Shown one piece after another: positions 7,122-15,528 of a DNA stretch of 22,767 nucleotides. Numbering within the stretch: the stretch's first letter is position 1; each line of letters starts with the position of its first letter. Both the position numbers and the translations under genes were made by a program. Below the pieces are notes generated by a model that saw nothing but the letters and a program-made list of their open reading frames with translations, was not told where the DNA came from and ran no database searches. Where the stretch lies: assembly GCA_900542275.1 (NCBI GenBank), contig UQMW01000038.1:1-22767 (forward strand), given 5' to 3'. The stretch comes from an uncultured Collinsella sp. Lineage in GTDB: Bacteria > Actinomycetota > Coriobacteriia > Coriobacteriales > Coriobacteriaceae.

Positions 7122-7850
7122 ATGGCTACCAAGATTAATATCCGCACCCTGCTCGAGGCCGGCTGCCACTTCGGTCACCAGACCCGTCGCTGGAACCCCA
7201 AGATGAAGCCGTTCATCTTCGGTGAGCGCAACGGCATCTACATCCTCGACCTCAAGCAGACCATCCTCGACGCCGACCAGGCCTACACTTTCGTCAAGAA
7301 CGTCGCCAAGGGTGGCAACGTGCTGTTCGTCGGCACCAAGAAGCAGGCTCAGGAGGCCGTCAAGAACGCTGCTGAGCGCGCCAACATGCCCTACATCAAC
7401 CAGCGTTGGCTCGGCGGCATGCTGACCAACTTCGTCACCATCCGCTCTCGCATCAACCGCATGGAGGAGCTCGAGGCCATGGTCGAGGACGGCCGCATGG
7501 CTGTTCTGCCCAAGAAGGAGCAGGCTGTTCTCGGTAAGGAGCTCACCAAGCTCCAGACCAACCTCGGTGGCGCCCGCGACATGAAGGGCCTGCCTCAGGC
7601 TCTCTTCGTCATCGACACCAAGCGCGAGGAGAACGCCATCAAGGAGGCCCAGCGCCTGAACATCCCCGTCGTCGCTCTGATCGACACCAACTCCGATCCC
7701 GACGAGGTCGAGTACGGCATCCCCTGCAACGATGACGCTATCTCCGCTGTCACCCTTATGTGCGAGCTCATGGCTGACGCCTGCCTCGCTGGCTCCGGCA
7801 AGGAGCAGGTCTCCGAGGCCGAGATGGCCGCTGAGCCCAAGGCCGAGTAA
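7122..7850 (+). CDS. rpsB: Small ribosomal subunit protein uS2
   Basis: uS2 binds late to the 30S subunit near S1. The 242-residue protein has the family N-terminus (LLEAGCHFGHQTRRWNPKM) and the KPFIFGERNGIYILDL, VLFVGTKKQAQ, NQRWLGGMLTNF and ALIDTNSDPDEVEYGIPCNDDA blocks. The tail is acidic and rich in Ala and Glu. AGGAGG (7110-7115) is 6 nt before ATG 7122. Codon use is extremely biased toward C-ending codons, as expected for a highly expressed gene. It is co-transcribed with tsf, 45 nt downstream, a pairing conserved across bacteria. Confidence 0.98.
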   Translation: MATKINIRTLLEAGCHFGHQTRRWNPKMKPFIFGERNGIYILDLKQTILDADQAYTFVKNVAKGGNVLFVGTKKQAQEAVKNAAERANMPYINQRWLGGMLTNFVTIRSRINRMEELEAMVEDGRMAVLPKKEQAVLGKELTKLQTNLGGARDMKGLPQALFVIDTKREENAIKEAQRLNIPVVALIDTNSDPDEVEYGIPCNDDAISAVTLMCELMADACLAGSGKEQVSEAEMAAEPKAE

Positions 7851-7895
7851 ATCAGTCTTAGTTAATTCTTTTTCATCTCTTTGAAAGGAACCACA

Positions 7896-8765
7896 ATGGC
7901 CCAGATTACCGCCGCTATGGTCAAGCAGCTCCGCGAGATGACCGACTCCCCGATGATGGAGTGCAAGAAGGCTCTCGTCGAGGCAGACGGCGACATGGAC
8001 GCTGCTGTCGACGTTCTGCGTAAGAACGGCCTTGCCAAGGCTGCCAAGAAGGCTGGCCGTGAGACCAACGAGGGCGCTGTCGCCGCGTTCGTCTCCGAGG
8101 ATGGCAAGACCGGCGCTCTGCTCGAGCTTTCCTGCGAGACCGACTTCGTTGGCTCCAACGCCAAGTTCACCGGCTTTGCTTCCAAGGTCGCCGAGGTTGT
8201 CGCTACCACCGAGCCTGCTGACGTCGACGCCCTGCTCGAGAAGCCGATGGGCGAGGAGACCGTTTCCTCCGAGCTCACCGAGATGATTCACATCATGGGC
8301 GAGAACATGAAGATTTCCCGTTTCGCCGCCCGCAAGGCCGAGAACGGCGCGCTCGCTTCTTACATCCACATGGGTGGTAAGATCGGCGTCCTCGTCGAGT
8401 TCGCCTTCGAGAAGGCCGAGACCGCTCAGGCTGAGTCCTTCAAGACCTTCGCTCACGACGTTGCCCTTCAGGTTGCCGCCGTCGCCCCGATCTGCGCCAC
8501 CCGCGATCAGGTTCCGGCCGAGACCGTCGAGCACGAGAAGCAGATCTACATGGCTCAGGCTGCCGAGTCCGGCAAGCCCGAGGCTATCCAGGAGAAGATG
8601 GCTGTCGGCCGTCTGGAGAAGTTCTACAAGCAGTCCGTGCTCACCGAGCAGGAGTTCATCAAGGACAGCTCCCTCACCATCAAGAAGTACGCTGAGCAGG
8701 TCTCCAAGGAGCTCGGCGACACCATTACCGTCGTTGCCTTTGACCGTCTGGTCCGTGGCGAGTAA
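7896..8765 (+). CDS. tsf: Elongation factor Ts
   Basis: EF-Ts regenerates EF-Tu-GTP by displacing GDP. The 289-residue protein begins with the UBA-like domain (about 1-55), whose MMECKKAL and GLAKAAKKAGRETNEG segments are typical. The nucleotide-exchange motif appears as ELSCETDFVGSN near residue 80, and the length fits a two-subdomain core. The usual TGAG in the first domain reads TDSP here. ATG 7896 follows GAAAGGA (7883-7889) by 6 nt; the in-frame TTG at 7881 lies before that site. A strong terminator follows, closing the rpsB-tsf operon. Confidence 0.97.
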   Translation: MAQITAAMVKQLREMTDSPMMECKKALVEADGDMDAAVDVLRKNGLAKAAKKAGRETNEGAVAAFVSEDGKTGALLELSCETDFVGSNAKFTGFASKVAEVVATTEPADVDALLEKPMGEETVSSELTEMIHIMGENMKISRFAARKAENGALASYIHMGGKIGVLVEFAFEKAETAQAESFKTFAHDVALQVAAVAPICATRDQVPAETVEHEKQIYMAQAAESGKPEAIQEKMAVGRLEKFYKQSVLTEQEFIKDSSLTIKKYAEQVSKELGDTITVVAFDRLVRGE

Positions 8766-8788
8766 ATAAGCTCTTGTAGCTGGTAATG

Positions 8789-8823
8789 AGCAGGCTGTGG
8801 GTTTTACTCACAGCCTGCTTTTT
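8789..8823 (+). terminator. Rho-independent terminator after tsf
   Basis: A perfect 11-bp stem (8789-8799 with 8809-8819) is followed by a run of Ts through 8823. A second small hairpin, GGCTCT (8827-8832) with AGAGCC (8837-8842) and then TTTGAT, follows directly and may back it up. Confidence 0.9.
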
Positions 8824-8847
8824 CATGGCTCTTCTTAGAGCCTTTGA

Positions 8848-8853
8848 TAGAAT
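8848..8853 (+). promoter_or_regulatory. Possible -10 element for the pyrH operon
   Basis: TAGAAT lies 31 nt before pyrH, downstream of the tsf terminator, where the promoter of the long pyrH-proS operon should be. No good -35 is visible at the right distance, so this is tentative. Confidence 0.3.
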
Positions 8854-8883
8854 GTTGAGAGTTCAATCTAAAGGAGGATCGCT

Positions 8884-9606
8884 TTGTCCGACATCCGATA
8901 TAAACGCGTGCTTCTGAAGCTTTCTGGCGAAGCACTGATGGGCGACGGCCACTATGGCATCGACCCCAAGGTTACCGACCATCTTGCCAAACAGGTCAAG
9001 GAGCTGTTCGCCGTTGGCCATGAGGTCGGCGTCGTTGTCGGCGGCGGCAATATTTTCCGCGGCATGGCCGGCGCTGCCGGTGGCATGGAGCGTGCTCAGG
9101 CCGACTACATGGGCATGCTGGCAACCGTTATGAACGCGCTTGCCCTGCAGGATGCCTTCGAGCATAACGATGTTCCCTGCCGCGTGATGAGCGCTATCCA
9201 GATGAACGAGATCTGCGAGCCCTATATTCGTCGCCGCGCTATCAACCATCTGTCCAAGGGCAACGTCGTCATCTTCGCTGCCGGTTCGGGCAATCCGTAC
9301 TTTACGACCGACACCGCCGCGGCTCTTCGTGCGTGCGAGATTGGCGCCGAGATTCTGATTAAAGCCACCAAGGTTGACGGCATCTACGACAAGGATCCCG
9401 TCAAGTGCGCCGATGCCGTCCGTTTTGACAAGATTACCTATCACGAGGTTCTCGTCCGCGGTCTGCAGGTTATGGATTCCACGGCTACGGCACTGTGTCA
9501 GGATAACCGTATGCCGATTTTGGTCCTCAACATCGATGGCGAGGACACCGTCAAGCGCGCGCTTTCGGGTGAGCCCGTCGGCACGCTCGTCTATCAGGAG
9601 GATTAA
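8884..9606 (+). CDS. pyrH: UMP kinase
   Basis: PyrH phosphorylates UMP to UDP, feeding RNA, DNA and sugar-nucleotide synthesis. The 240-residue protein has the amino-acid-kinase fold with KRVLLKLSGEALMGD at the N-terminus, VGVVVGGGNIFRG, the FAAGSGNPYFTTDTAAALRA block and KVDGIYDKDP. It starts at TTG 8884, since AAGGAGG (8871-8877) is 6 nt upstream and no ATG is near. Its stop lies 2 nt before frr. The pyrH-frr pair is conserved in most bacteria. UMP kinases are generally hexameric and controlled by UTP and GTP, which the sequence alone does not prove here. Confidence 0.97.
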   Translation: MSDIRYKRVLLKLSGEALMGDGHYGIDPKVTDHLAKQVKELFAVGHEVGVVVGGGNIFRGMAGAAGGMERAQADYMGMLATVMNALALQDAFEHNDVPCRVMSAIQMNEICEPYIRRRAINHLSKGNVVIFAAGSGNPYFTTDTAAALRACEIGAEILIKATKVDGIYDKDPVKCADAVRFDKITYHEVLVRGLQVMDSTATALCQDNRMPILVLNIDGEDTVKRALSGEPVGTLVYQED

Positions 9607-9608
9607 GC

Positions 9609-10145
9609 ATGGCAGAGAACATCACCGCCCATATGGACAAGTCGCTCGAGTCCCTCAAGCATAACTTCTCCAAGGTTCGTACCGGCCGCGCCAACGCCAA
9701 CATTCTGTCCGACATCACCGTTGATTATTACGGTGTCCCCACGCCGGTCACGCAGGTTGCCGCCGTCAAGACCCCCGAGGCCCACATGCTGCTCATCGAG
9801 CCGTGGGACAAGGCGCTCATCAACGCTATCGTCAAGGCCATCGGCGCTTCCGATCTGGGCATTACCCCCAACTCCGATGGCACCGTCGTTCGTCTGCCGT
9901 TCCCGGCCCCCACTGAGGAGCGCCGTCGCGAGCTCGTCAAGGAGTGCCGCGAGTACGCCGAGCAGGCCAAGGTGTCTATCCGTAACATCCGTCGCGACTT
10001 CAACAATAAGCTCGAGCGCGATGAGGAGCTCACCGAGGACGATGTCCGTCGCGAGCAGGCCAAGGTCCAGAAGCACACCGATGAGTATGTCGCCAAGGTG
10101 GAGGAGCTTCTGAAGGAAAAAGAAGCCGAGGTCATGGAGATCTAA
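9609..10145 (+). CDS. frr: Ribosome recycling factor
   Basis: RRF works with EF-G to split post-termination ribosomes. The 178-residue protein is slightly short of the usual 185. It shows the long-helix domain with VRTGRANANIL and DYYGVPTPV near the N-terminus, the IEPWDK and IGASDLGITPNSDGTVVRLPFP segments of the second domain, and a C-terminal helix (VSIRNIRRDFNNKL onward). AGGAGG (9596-9601) lies 7 nt before ATG 9609. It sits between pyrH (2 nt) and uppS (1 nt) in one transcript. Confidence 0.97.
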   Translation: MAENITAHMDKSLESLKHNFSKVRTGRANANILSDITVDYYGVPTPVTQVAAVKTPEAHMLLIEPWDKALINAIVKAIGASDLGITPNSDGTVVRLPFPAPTEERRRELVKECREYAEQAKVSIRNIRRDFNNKLERDEELTEDDVRREQAKVQKHTDEYVAKVEELLKEKEAEVMEI

Positions 10146-10146
10146 G

Positions 10147-10941
10147 GTGCAATACGACGAGCATAAACTGGTCGAGTACTTTGCCGACGCCCCTGCGGGC
10201 GTCGGTTTTTCCGACCTTGACCTCAATAAGATTCCGCACCATATCTCGTGCATCATGGACGGCAACGGTCGTTGGGCTACGTCGCGCGGTCTTGCGCGCA
10301 CCGAGGGTCATAAGGCAGGTATCGTCTCGCTGCGCGAGATCATTACCGCCTGCGTGCGCCTAGGCGTCGACGTGCTTTCTGCCTATGCGTTTTCTACCGA
10401 AAACTGGAACCGTCCGCAGCATGAGGTCAACGTTTTGATGCATCTGTTTGCCAAGACGTTTATCGACGAGCTGCCGCTTCTGAAGCGCGAGAACGTTCGC
10501 GTTGTCTTTTTGGGCGATATTTCCGCGCTGCCCAAGAAGACCCGCGATGTCTTTGAGCGCGGCCTTGCCGAATGCGCCGACCATACCGGTATGACGCTGG
10601 CGCTGGCCGTTAACTACGGTGCCCGTGCTGAGATCACCCGCGCTGTCCGCCAGATCGCACTTGATGCCGCCGCTGGAAAGATCGATCTTGCCGCTATCGA
10701 CGATGATATGGTTGCTTCGCACCTGTACACCGCCGGTCTTCCCGATCCGGAGCTCGTGATTCGCACTTCTGGCGAGCTGCGCCTTTCGAACTATCTGCTG
10801 TGGCAGGTGGCTTATTCCGAATTCTACGTCACCGATACCTATTGGCCCGACTTTGATCGTTGGGGCCTTGTCGACGCCATTTTGGCCTATCAGGGCCGTG
10901 ACCGTAGGTTTGGTGGACTGAGTAAGACCGAGGAGGCTTAA
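10147..10941 (+). CDS. uppS: Isoprenyl transferase (undecaprenyl diphosphate synthase)
   Basis: UppS makes the C55 lipid carrier for cell-wall synthesis by cis-addition of isopentenyl units to farnesyl diphosphate. The 264-residue protein contains CIMDGNGRWA with the catalytic Asp D38, the YAFSTENWNRP block, and the C-terminal SGELRLSNYLLWQ and YSEFYVTDTYWPDF motifs. The family's RTSGE-type sequence is intact. About 28 residues precede the core, a little longer than in E. coli. GTG 10147 is one base after the frr stop, with a GGAG a few bases upstream inside frr. The next genes supply phospholipid (cdsA) and isoprenoid (dxr, ispG) precursors, so the operon groups membrane and wall lipid supply. 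Confidence 0.95.
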   Translation: MQYDEHKLVEYFADAPAGVGFSDLDLNKIPHHISCIMDGNGRWATSRGLARTEGHKAGIVSLREIITACVRLGVDVLSAYAFSTENWNRPQHEVNVLMHLFAKTFIDELPLLKRENVRVVFLGDISALPKKTRDVFERGLAECADHTGMTLALAVNYGARAEITRAVRQIALDAAAGKIDLAAIDDDMVASHLYTAGLPDPELVIRTSGELRLSNYLLWQVAYSEFYVTDTYWPDFDRWGLVDAILAYQGRDRRFGGLSKTEEA

Positions 10942-10943
10942 TC

Positions 10944-11858
10944 GTGTCCGATCGTCCCAAGGCATCTGCTCCCAAGACGCCAGTTTCCGCGGCGCCTGCG
11001 CGCAAGGCTGCCGCTGCGGGAGCACCTGCAGCAAAGAGCGGCACCGGTTCGTGGCTGGCGGGCTTTATCACCCGTGCCGCCGCCGGTATCGTCTACGCCG
11101 TTGTCTTTATCCTGTGCCTGGTTTTGGGTATCGTGCCCACGGCCATCTTTGTTTCTGTCATGAGCGGTCTGTGCTGCTATGAGTTTTTCCGTATGACGAG
11201 GCTCGATGGCAAGATGGCTAACGAGCGCATGGGTATCGCTGCCGCCGTACTCTTTCCGCTGTCGGCGTTGGGCGATTCGATGTTGCTGAATGCCCTGCTT
11301 TTTGCCCTGATGCTCGCTGTGGGCATTTGGTATGTTTGGTCGCCGCGTACCCGCATCTCTGATGTGGCCGTGACGCTCATGGGTCCCATCTACACTGGCT
11401 TTATGCTGTCGGCTATCGTGCTGCTGCGCGATGCCGTGCCCGGTTTTGCCGGCGCCCTGCTTTCAGTGGGCGTTTGCGCGTCCCTTTGGGTCTCCGATTC
11501 GTTTGCCTACATCGTGGGCAGCCGTATCGGCAAGCACAAGATGGTTCCCAAGATCTCTCCCAAAAAGAGCTGGGAGGGGTTTGCCGGCGGCATCTTGGGC
11601 TCGGTTTTGATTTGGCTCATCCTGTGGGCGACGCACTTCTACAAGCTCAGCCTGCCCTATGCGCTGCTGTGCGGCGTGGTCGTGTCCATTCTGGGCGTTA
11701 TCGGCGACCTTATCGAGTCGCGCATCAAGCGCGGTGTGGGCGTCAAAGATTCCGGCAACCTTATCCCGGGCCATGGCGGCATGCTCGACCGTAGCGATTC
11801 GCTTATCTTTGGCTGCATTACCGCGCAGCTGCTTTTGATGATCGGAGGCGTGCTGTAA
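10944..11858 (+). CDS. cdsA: Phosphatidate cytidylyltransferase (CDP-diglyceride synthase)
   Basis: CdsA converts phosphatidic acid and CTP to CDP-diacylglycerol, the precursor of membrane phospholipids. The 304-residue protein is multi-spanning, with hydrophobic segments from about residue 45 onward. It ends with the CDS signature (about 259-285: SRIKRGVGVKDSGN, then GHGGMLDRSDS), and a conserved KISPKKSWEG segment lies near 203-212. The first 35 residues form a cytosolic-looking Ala/Pro/Lys-rich tail, not common in the family. GTG 10944 has AGGAGG (10931-10936) 7 nt upstream and follows uppS by 2 nt. The stop overlaps dxr (TAATG). Confidence 0.95.
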   Translation: MSDRPKASAPKTPVSAAPARKAAAAGAPAAKSGTGSWLAGFITRAAAGIVYAVVFILCLVLGIVPTAIFVSVMSGLCCYEFFRMTRLDGKMANERMGIAAAVLFPLSALGDSMLLNALLFALMLAVGIWYVWSPRTRISDVAVTLMGPIYTGFMLSAIVLLRDAVPGFAGALLSVGVCASLWVSDSFAYIVGSRIGKHKMVPKISPKKSWEGFAGGILGSVLIWLILWATHFYKLSLPYALLCGVVVSILGVIGDLIESRIKRGVGVKDSGNLIPGHGGMLDRSDSLIFGCITAQLLLMIGGVL

Positions 11859-13045
11859 TGTCATTCCAGACGACGTATGGCCCCGATGGACGCCTTCGTG
11901 TTGCCATCCTGGGCTGTACAGGCTCTATCGGCACCCAGGCGCTCGATGTGTGCCGCCAGCATGCCGATCGCCTGCAGGTGACGGCGCTGTCCGTTAACTC
12001 CAGTACCTCCGAGCTCGTTGCCGCTGCCCGCGAGTTCTCGGTTCCGGCGGTTGCCGTGGCCGATGTCGCTCATGGCGATGACGCCGTGCTGCAGGAGTTG
12101 CCCGAGGGAACGAAGCTCGGCGTTGGCGCGCAGGCGGTTTGCGAGCTCGCACGTCGCGACGATGTCGACTGCGTGCTCGTCGCTATTGTGGGCGCCGCCG
12201 GTCTCGAGGCGAGCCATGCGGCCTTGATCTCGAATAAGCGCCTTGCCCTTGCCAACAAGGAGTCCCTCGTCGTCGGTGGCGACTTGCTTATGCCGTTGGC
12301 GCAACCGGGCCAGCTTATTCCGGTCGACTCTGAGCATTCCGCCATCTACCAGTGCTATCTGGGGGAGAACCCGCGCGAGGCTCATTGTATTTGGCTCACC
12401 TGCTCGGGCGGTCCGTTCTTTGGCCGCACGCGTGACGAGCTCGATCGCGTGACGCGTGCCGATGCCCTCGCACATCCCACGTGGGCCATGGGTGCCAAGA
12501 TCACCATCGACTCCGCCACCCTCATGAACAAGGGCCTGGAGCGCATTGAGGCCATGCATCTGTTTAACTGCGACCTCGATTTCATTAACGTGGTCGTGCA
12601 GCGTCAGTCCAAGATTCACTCTATGGTCGAGTTCGCCGACGGCTCCGTGATGGCGCATCTCGGTGCATCCGACATGCGTATTCCCATCCAGTTCGCGTTC
12701 TCGTATCCCGAGCGTTGGGATACTCCGGCGCCTCGTATCGATTTCCGCGAGCTGGGGCAGCTCACGTTTGATGCTGCCGACATGGATACCTTCCGCTGTC
12801 TGGCACTGGCCGAGCGTGCCGGCAAGACGGGTGGCACCATGCCGTGCGTGCTCAATGCCGCCAACGAGGTCGCCGTCGATGCCTTCCTGCACGATGGCTG
12901 CAGCTTTACCGATATCGATCGCATTGTGGAATCCTGCATGGACGCCCACGATATGCAGGTGGTCGATTCGTTTGAGCAGCTTCGCGACATCGATGCGTGG
13001 GCGCGTGAAAAGGCTGCGCAGGTGCTCGCCGCAACCCGTTCCTAA
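11858..13045 (+). CDS. dxr: 1-deoxy-D-xylulose 5-phosphate reductoisomerase
   Basis: Dxr catalyses the committed step of the MEP isoprenoid pathway, making 2-C-methyl-D-erythritol 4-phosphate with NADPH; it is the fosmidomycin target. The 395-residue protein has the NADPH loop LGCTGSIGTQ (18-27), NKRLALANKESLVVGG, metal ligands D157 and E159 (PVDSEHSAI) and E228 (MNKGLERIEA), plus the flexible SCSGG-type loop as TCSGGPFFGR. ATG 11858 overlaps the cdsA stop by one base, with GGAGG (11844-11848) 9 nt upstream. A second MEP gene, ispG, lies two genes downstream. That co-location suggests joint control of isoprenoid supply with UppS. Confidence 0.97.
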   Translation: MSFQTTYGPDGRLRVAILGCTGSIGTQALDVCRQHADRLQVTALSVNSSTSELVAAAREFSVPAVAVADVAHGDDAVLQELPEGTKLGVGAQAVCELARRDDVDCVLVAIVGAAGLEASHAALISNKRLALANKESLVVGGDLLMPLAQPGQLIPVDSEHSAIYQCYLGENPREAHCIWLTCSGGPFFGRTRDELDRVTRADALAHPTWAMGAKITIDSATLMNKGLERIEAMHLFNCDLDFINVVVQRQSKIHSMVEFADGSVMAHLGASDMRIPIQFAFSYPERWDTPAPRIDFRELGQLTFDAADMDTFRCLALAERAGKTGGTMPCVLNAANEVAVDAFLHDGCSFTDIDRIVESCMDAHDMQVVDSFEQLRDIDAWAREKAAQVLAATRS

Positions 13046-13070
13046 CCCATAAGGATTGCTTTTTCGTTTT

Positions 13071-14432
13071 ATGGATACTGTTCTGAGCGTTCTCTCATCG
13101 GTCTTTTGGGGCCTGCTGATGCTTTCCGTCCTCGTGTTTTTGCACGAGGGCGGCCACTTTTTGGCGGCGCGCGCCTGCGGCGTCCGTGTGACCGAGTTCT
13201 TTTTGGGTCTGCCGTGCCGCTTTGACATCCATTACACGTCGCGTCGCATTGGAACCAAGTTTGGCGTGACCCCGCTGCTGCTGGGTGGCTACGCTGCCAT
13301 CTGCGGTATGGATCCGACCGATGTTTCGTGCGCCGACCGCGTGCTCGCGGCTATCTATCGTCATGGTCGCGTGACCGTGGCCGACCTTGCTGTCGAGCTC
13401 GAGCTTTCCGAGGAGGATGTGCTCGAGGCATGCGCCCTGTTGCTTGGCTGGGGCTCCATCGCGCCCTGGTATGAGGAAGGGGAGAAGCCCTCGCCGAGCT
13501 ACTATCCCACCAAATATCAGACGTTGCCGCGAGACAAGGCAGGCTATACCACCTTTGATGGTCGCCGTTTCGATCGCGAACATGCGACTGCCGAGGGCGA
13601 TGTGTGGGAACTGCCGTGCGGCGAGGCCGAGTTCCTTGCGCAAGAGCGCTCGCACACCTATCTTGGCCAAGGCTTTCTCAAGCGCGCCTTTATGCTGCTC
13701 GCGGGCATTATCGTCAATATCTTGACGGGTTTTTTGCTCCTTATGAGCATCTATTCCATTGCGGGTGTCACCGTGCCGATGGATACCAATGTGATTGGCC
13801 AGGTTGACGAAGGCTCGATTGCCGCCAAGGCGGGTATCGAGGGCGGTGACGCGATCCTTTCGGTTGACGGAGTATCGTGCTCTACCTGGATGGATGTTTA
13901 CGATGCCATCGGCAAGGCTGCCGGTAAGGACGATATCGCCATTGAGTACGAGCGTGACGGCAAGCAGCATTCGACCACGGTTGCGCTCAAAGAGGACGAT
14001 CGCCTAGGTGTGTATGCCTCTACGCAGGTGGTCCGTTTAGACCCCATCACGTCGGCTCGCCTGTCGTTCTCCTATGTTGTGCAGACAGCGGAGGGCGTGA
14101 TGCGCCTGCTCCAGCCGCAGCATACGATGGAGATTCTCGATCAGTCCTCTTCGATCGTGGGTATTAGCGTTATGTCCTCACAGGCTGCTGCTGCCGGCCC
14201 TGCCACGTTCCTTTCGTTTGCCGCCCTCATTTCATTCTCGCTTGGCTTTATGAACCTGCTGCCCATCCCGCCACTCGATGGCGGCAAGCTAGTCATCGAG
14301 ATCATTCAGAAGATTGCGGGCCGCGAGCTTCCGCTCAAGGTCCAGACGATTGTGAGCTATGTGGGCATCGCGCTCTTTGCGCTCCTGTTTGTCTATATGC
14401 TTCGTTCCGACATCCTTCGATTTATTTTGTAG
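13071..14432 (+). CDS. rseP: Site-2 protease family zinc metalloprotease (RseP/RasP-like) with large insertion
   Basis: M50 intramembrane proteases cut transmembrane anti-sigma factors and remnant signal peptides. The 453-residue protein has HEGGH (25-29) in the first membrane helix, LLGGYAAICGMD (71-81), a second hydrophobic stretch (205-235), one PDZ domain (about 238-310) and the conserved C-terminal NLLPIPPLDGGK (395-406). Between residues about 82 and 195 lies a long soluble insertion. Its first part (DRVLAAIYRHGRVTVADLAVELELS) resembles a winged-helix repeat, followed by a Tyr/Pro-rich segment. ATG 13071 is the best start although AAGGA (13051-13055) is 15 nt away; TTG 13056 abuts that site. 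It lies between dxr and ispG, a neighbourhood seen in many bacteria. Confidence 0.9.
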   Translation: MDTVLSVLSSVFWGLLMLSVLVFLHEGGHFLAARACGVRVTEFFLGLPCRFDIHYTSRRIGTKFGVTPLLLGGYAAICGMDPTDVSCADRVLAAIYRHGRVTVADLAVELELSEEDVLEACALLLGWGSIAPWYEEGEKPSPSYYPTKYQTLPRDKAGYTTFDGRRFDREHATAEGDVWELPCGEAEFLAQERSHTYLGQGFLKRAFMLLAGIIVNILTGFLLLMSIYSIAGVTVPMDTNVIGQVDEGSIAAKAGIEGGDAILSVDGVSCSTWMDVYDAIGKAAGKDDIAIEYERDGKQHSTTVALKEDDRLGVYASTQVVRLDPITSARLSFSYVVQTAEGVMRLLQPQHTMEILDQSSSIVGISVMSSQAAAAGPATFLSFAALISFSLGFMNLLPIPPLDGGKLVIEIIQKIAGRELPLKVQTIVSYVGIALFALLFVYMLRSDILRFIL

Positions 14433-14445
14433 GGGAGTGTTTGGA

Positions 14446-15528
14446 TTGTCTTTATCCCATCCTTTGCCTCGCGAGCTGACGCGCCCCGTGCATGTGGGCG
14501 GCGTGCAGATCGGTGGCGGCGCGCCGGTGGTGGTCCAATCTATGACCTGCACCGATACCGCTGATGCCCAGGCAACGCTTGCGCAAGTGTGCGCGTTGGC
14601 GCAGGCTGGCTGCGATATCGTGCGCGTGAGCGTGCCCTCCGAGGCCGCGCTTGAGGGCTTCCGCACCATCTGTGCCGAGTCTCCGGTGCCCATTGTCGCC
14701 GATATCCACTTTAACCATAAGCTCGCCATTGGTGCCGTTGAGGCCGGTGCCGCCAAGCTGCGCATCAATCCCGGCAATATCGGCGATTGGGCCAAGGTTG
14801 ACGCGGTGATCGATGCTGCGGGTGCCGCGGGCTGTGCGATTCGCATTGGCGTGAACGCGGGCTCGCTTGAGCAAGATATTGCCGAGCGCGACGACCTCAC
14901 GCAGCCCGAAAAGCTCGTGATGTCGAGCGAGCGCTTCGTCAAGCACTTTGAGGATCGCGGCTTTACGAACATTGTGCTTTCGGCCAAGGCCCATAGCGTG
15001 CAAACGACGCTCGATACCTATCGAGCCCTGTCACGTGAGATTCCCCACGTTCCGCTTCACCTGGGCGTGACGGAGGCGGGGACCAAGCTTCAGGGCACCA
15101 TCAAGAGCTCTGTAGGCTTGGGTATCTTGCTTTCCGAAGGCATCGGCGACACCATGCGTGTGTCGCTCACGGCCGATCCGGTTGAGGAGCCGCCGGTCGT
15201 CTGGGGAATTCTACAGTCGCTGGGCCTGCGTCGCCGTGGTCCCGAGATTGTCTCGTGCCCCACGTGCGCCCGCTGCCAGGTTAACCTCATTCCCATCGCC
15301 GAGGAGGTCACCGAGCGGCTTAAGAACTATTCCGCGCCGCTTTCGATTGCCGTCATGGGATGTGCCGTTAATGGCCCCGGTGAGGCTTCTGATGCCGACC
15401 TGGGCGTTGCTTGCGGACGTGGTCAGGCCTTGCTCTTTTCGCATGGCCAGATCATTGGTAAAGTAGCTGAGGACCAAATTATCGACGCGCTTATGGCAGA
15501 GGTCGACAAGCTTATTGAGGAGAAATAA
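14446..15528 (+). CDS. ispG: 4-hydroxy-3-methylbut-2-enyl diphosphate synthase
   Basis: IspG performs the penultimate MEP step, reducing methylerythritol cyclodiphosphate to HMBPP with a [4Fe-4S] cluster. The 360-residue protein has the TIM-barrel start (VVVQSMTCTDTAD) and INPGNIG. Cluster ligands are C271 and C274 in SCPTCARC, C306 in MGCAVNGPGEA, and E313 in the same motif. I place the start at TTG 14446, because AGGGGAG (14431-14437) is 8 nt upstream and family members begin near here; in-frame starts further left lie inside rseP or overlap the ribosome-binding site. The gap to rseP is 13 nt, and its stop touches the proS start directly. Confidence 0.95.
   Translation: MSLSHPLPRELTRPVHVGGVQIGGGAPVVVQSMTCTDTADAQATLAQVCALAQAGCDIVRVSVPSEAALEGFRTICAESPVPIVADIHFNHKLAIGAVEAGAAKLRINPGNIGDWAKVDAVIDAAGAAGCAIRIGVNAGSLEQDIAERDDLTQPEKLVMSSERFVKHFEDRGFTNIVLSAKAHSVQTTLDTYRALSREIPHVPLHLGVTEAGTKLQGTIKSSVGLGILLSEGIGDTMRVSLTADPVEEPPVVWGILQSLGLRRRGPEIVSCPTCARCQVNLIPIAEEVTERLKNYSAPLSIAVMGCAVNGPGEASDADLGVACGRGQALLFSHGQIIGKVAEDQIIDALMAEVDKLIEEK

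Noticed and set aside
7032..8534. A 500-codon minus-strand frame across rpsB and tsf
   Set aside because: Antisense shadow of two highly biased genes; low-complexity translation and no ribosome-binding site logic.
14359..14445. Upstream GTG starts for ispG
   Set aside because: GTG 14359 lies inside rseP and GTG 14437 overlaps the ribosome-binding site; the added residues do not resemble IspG.
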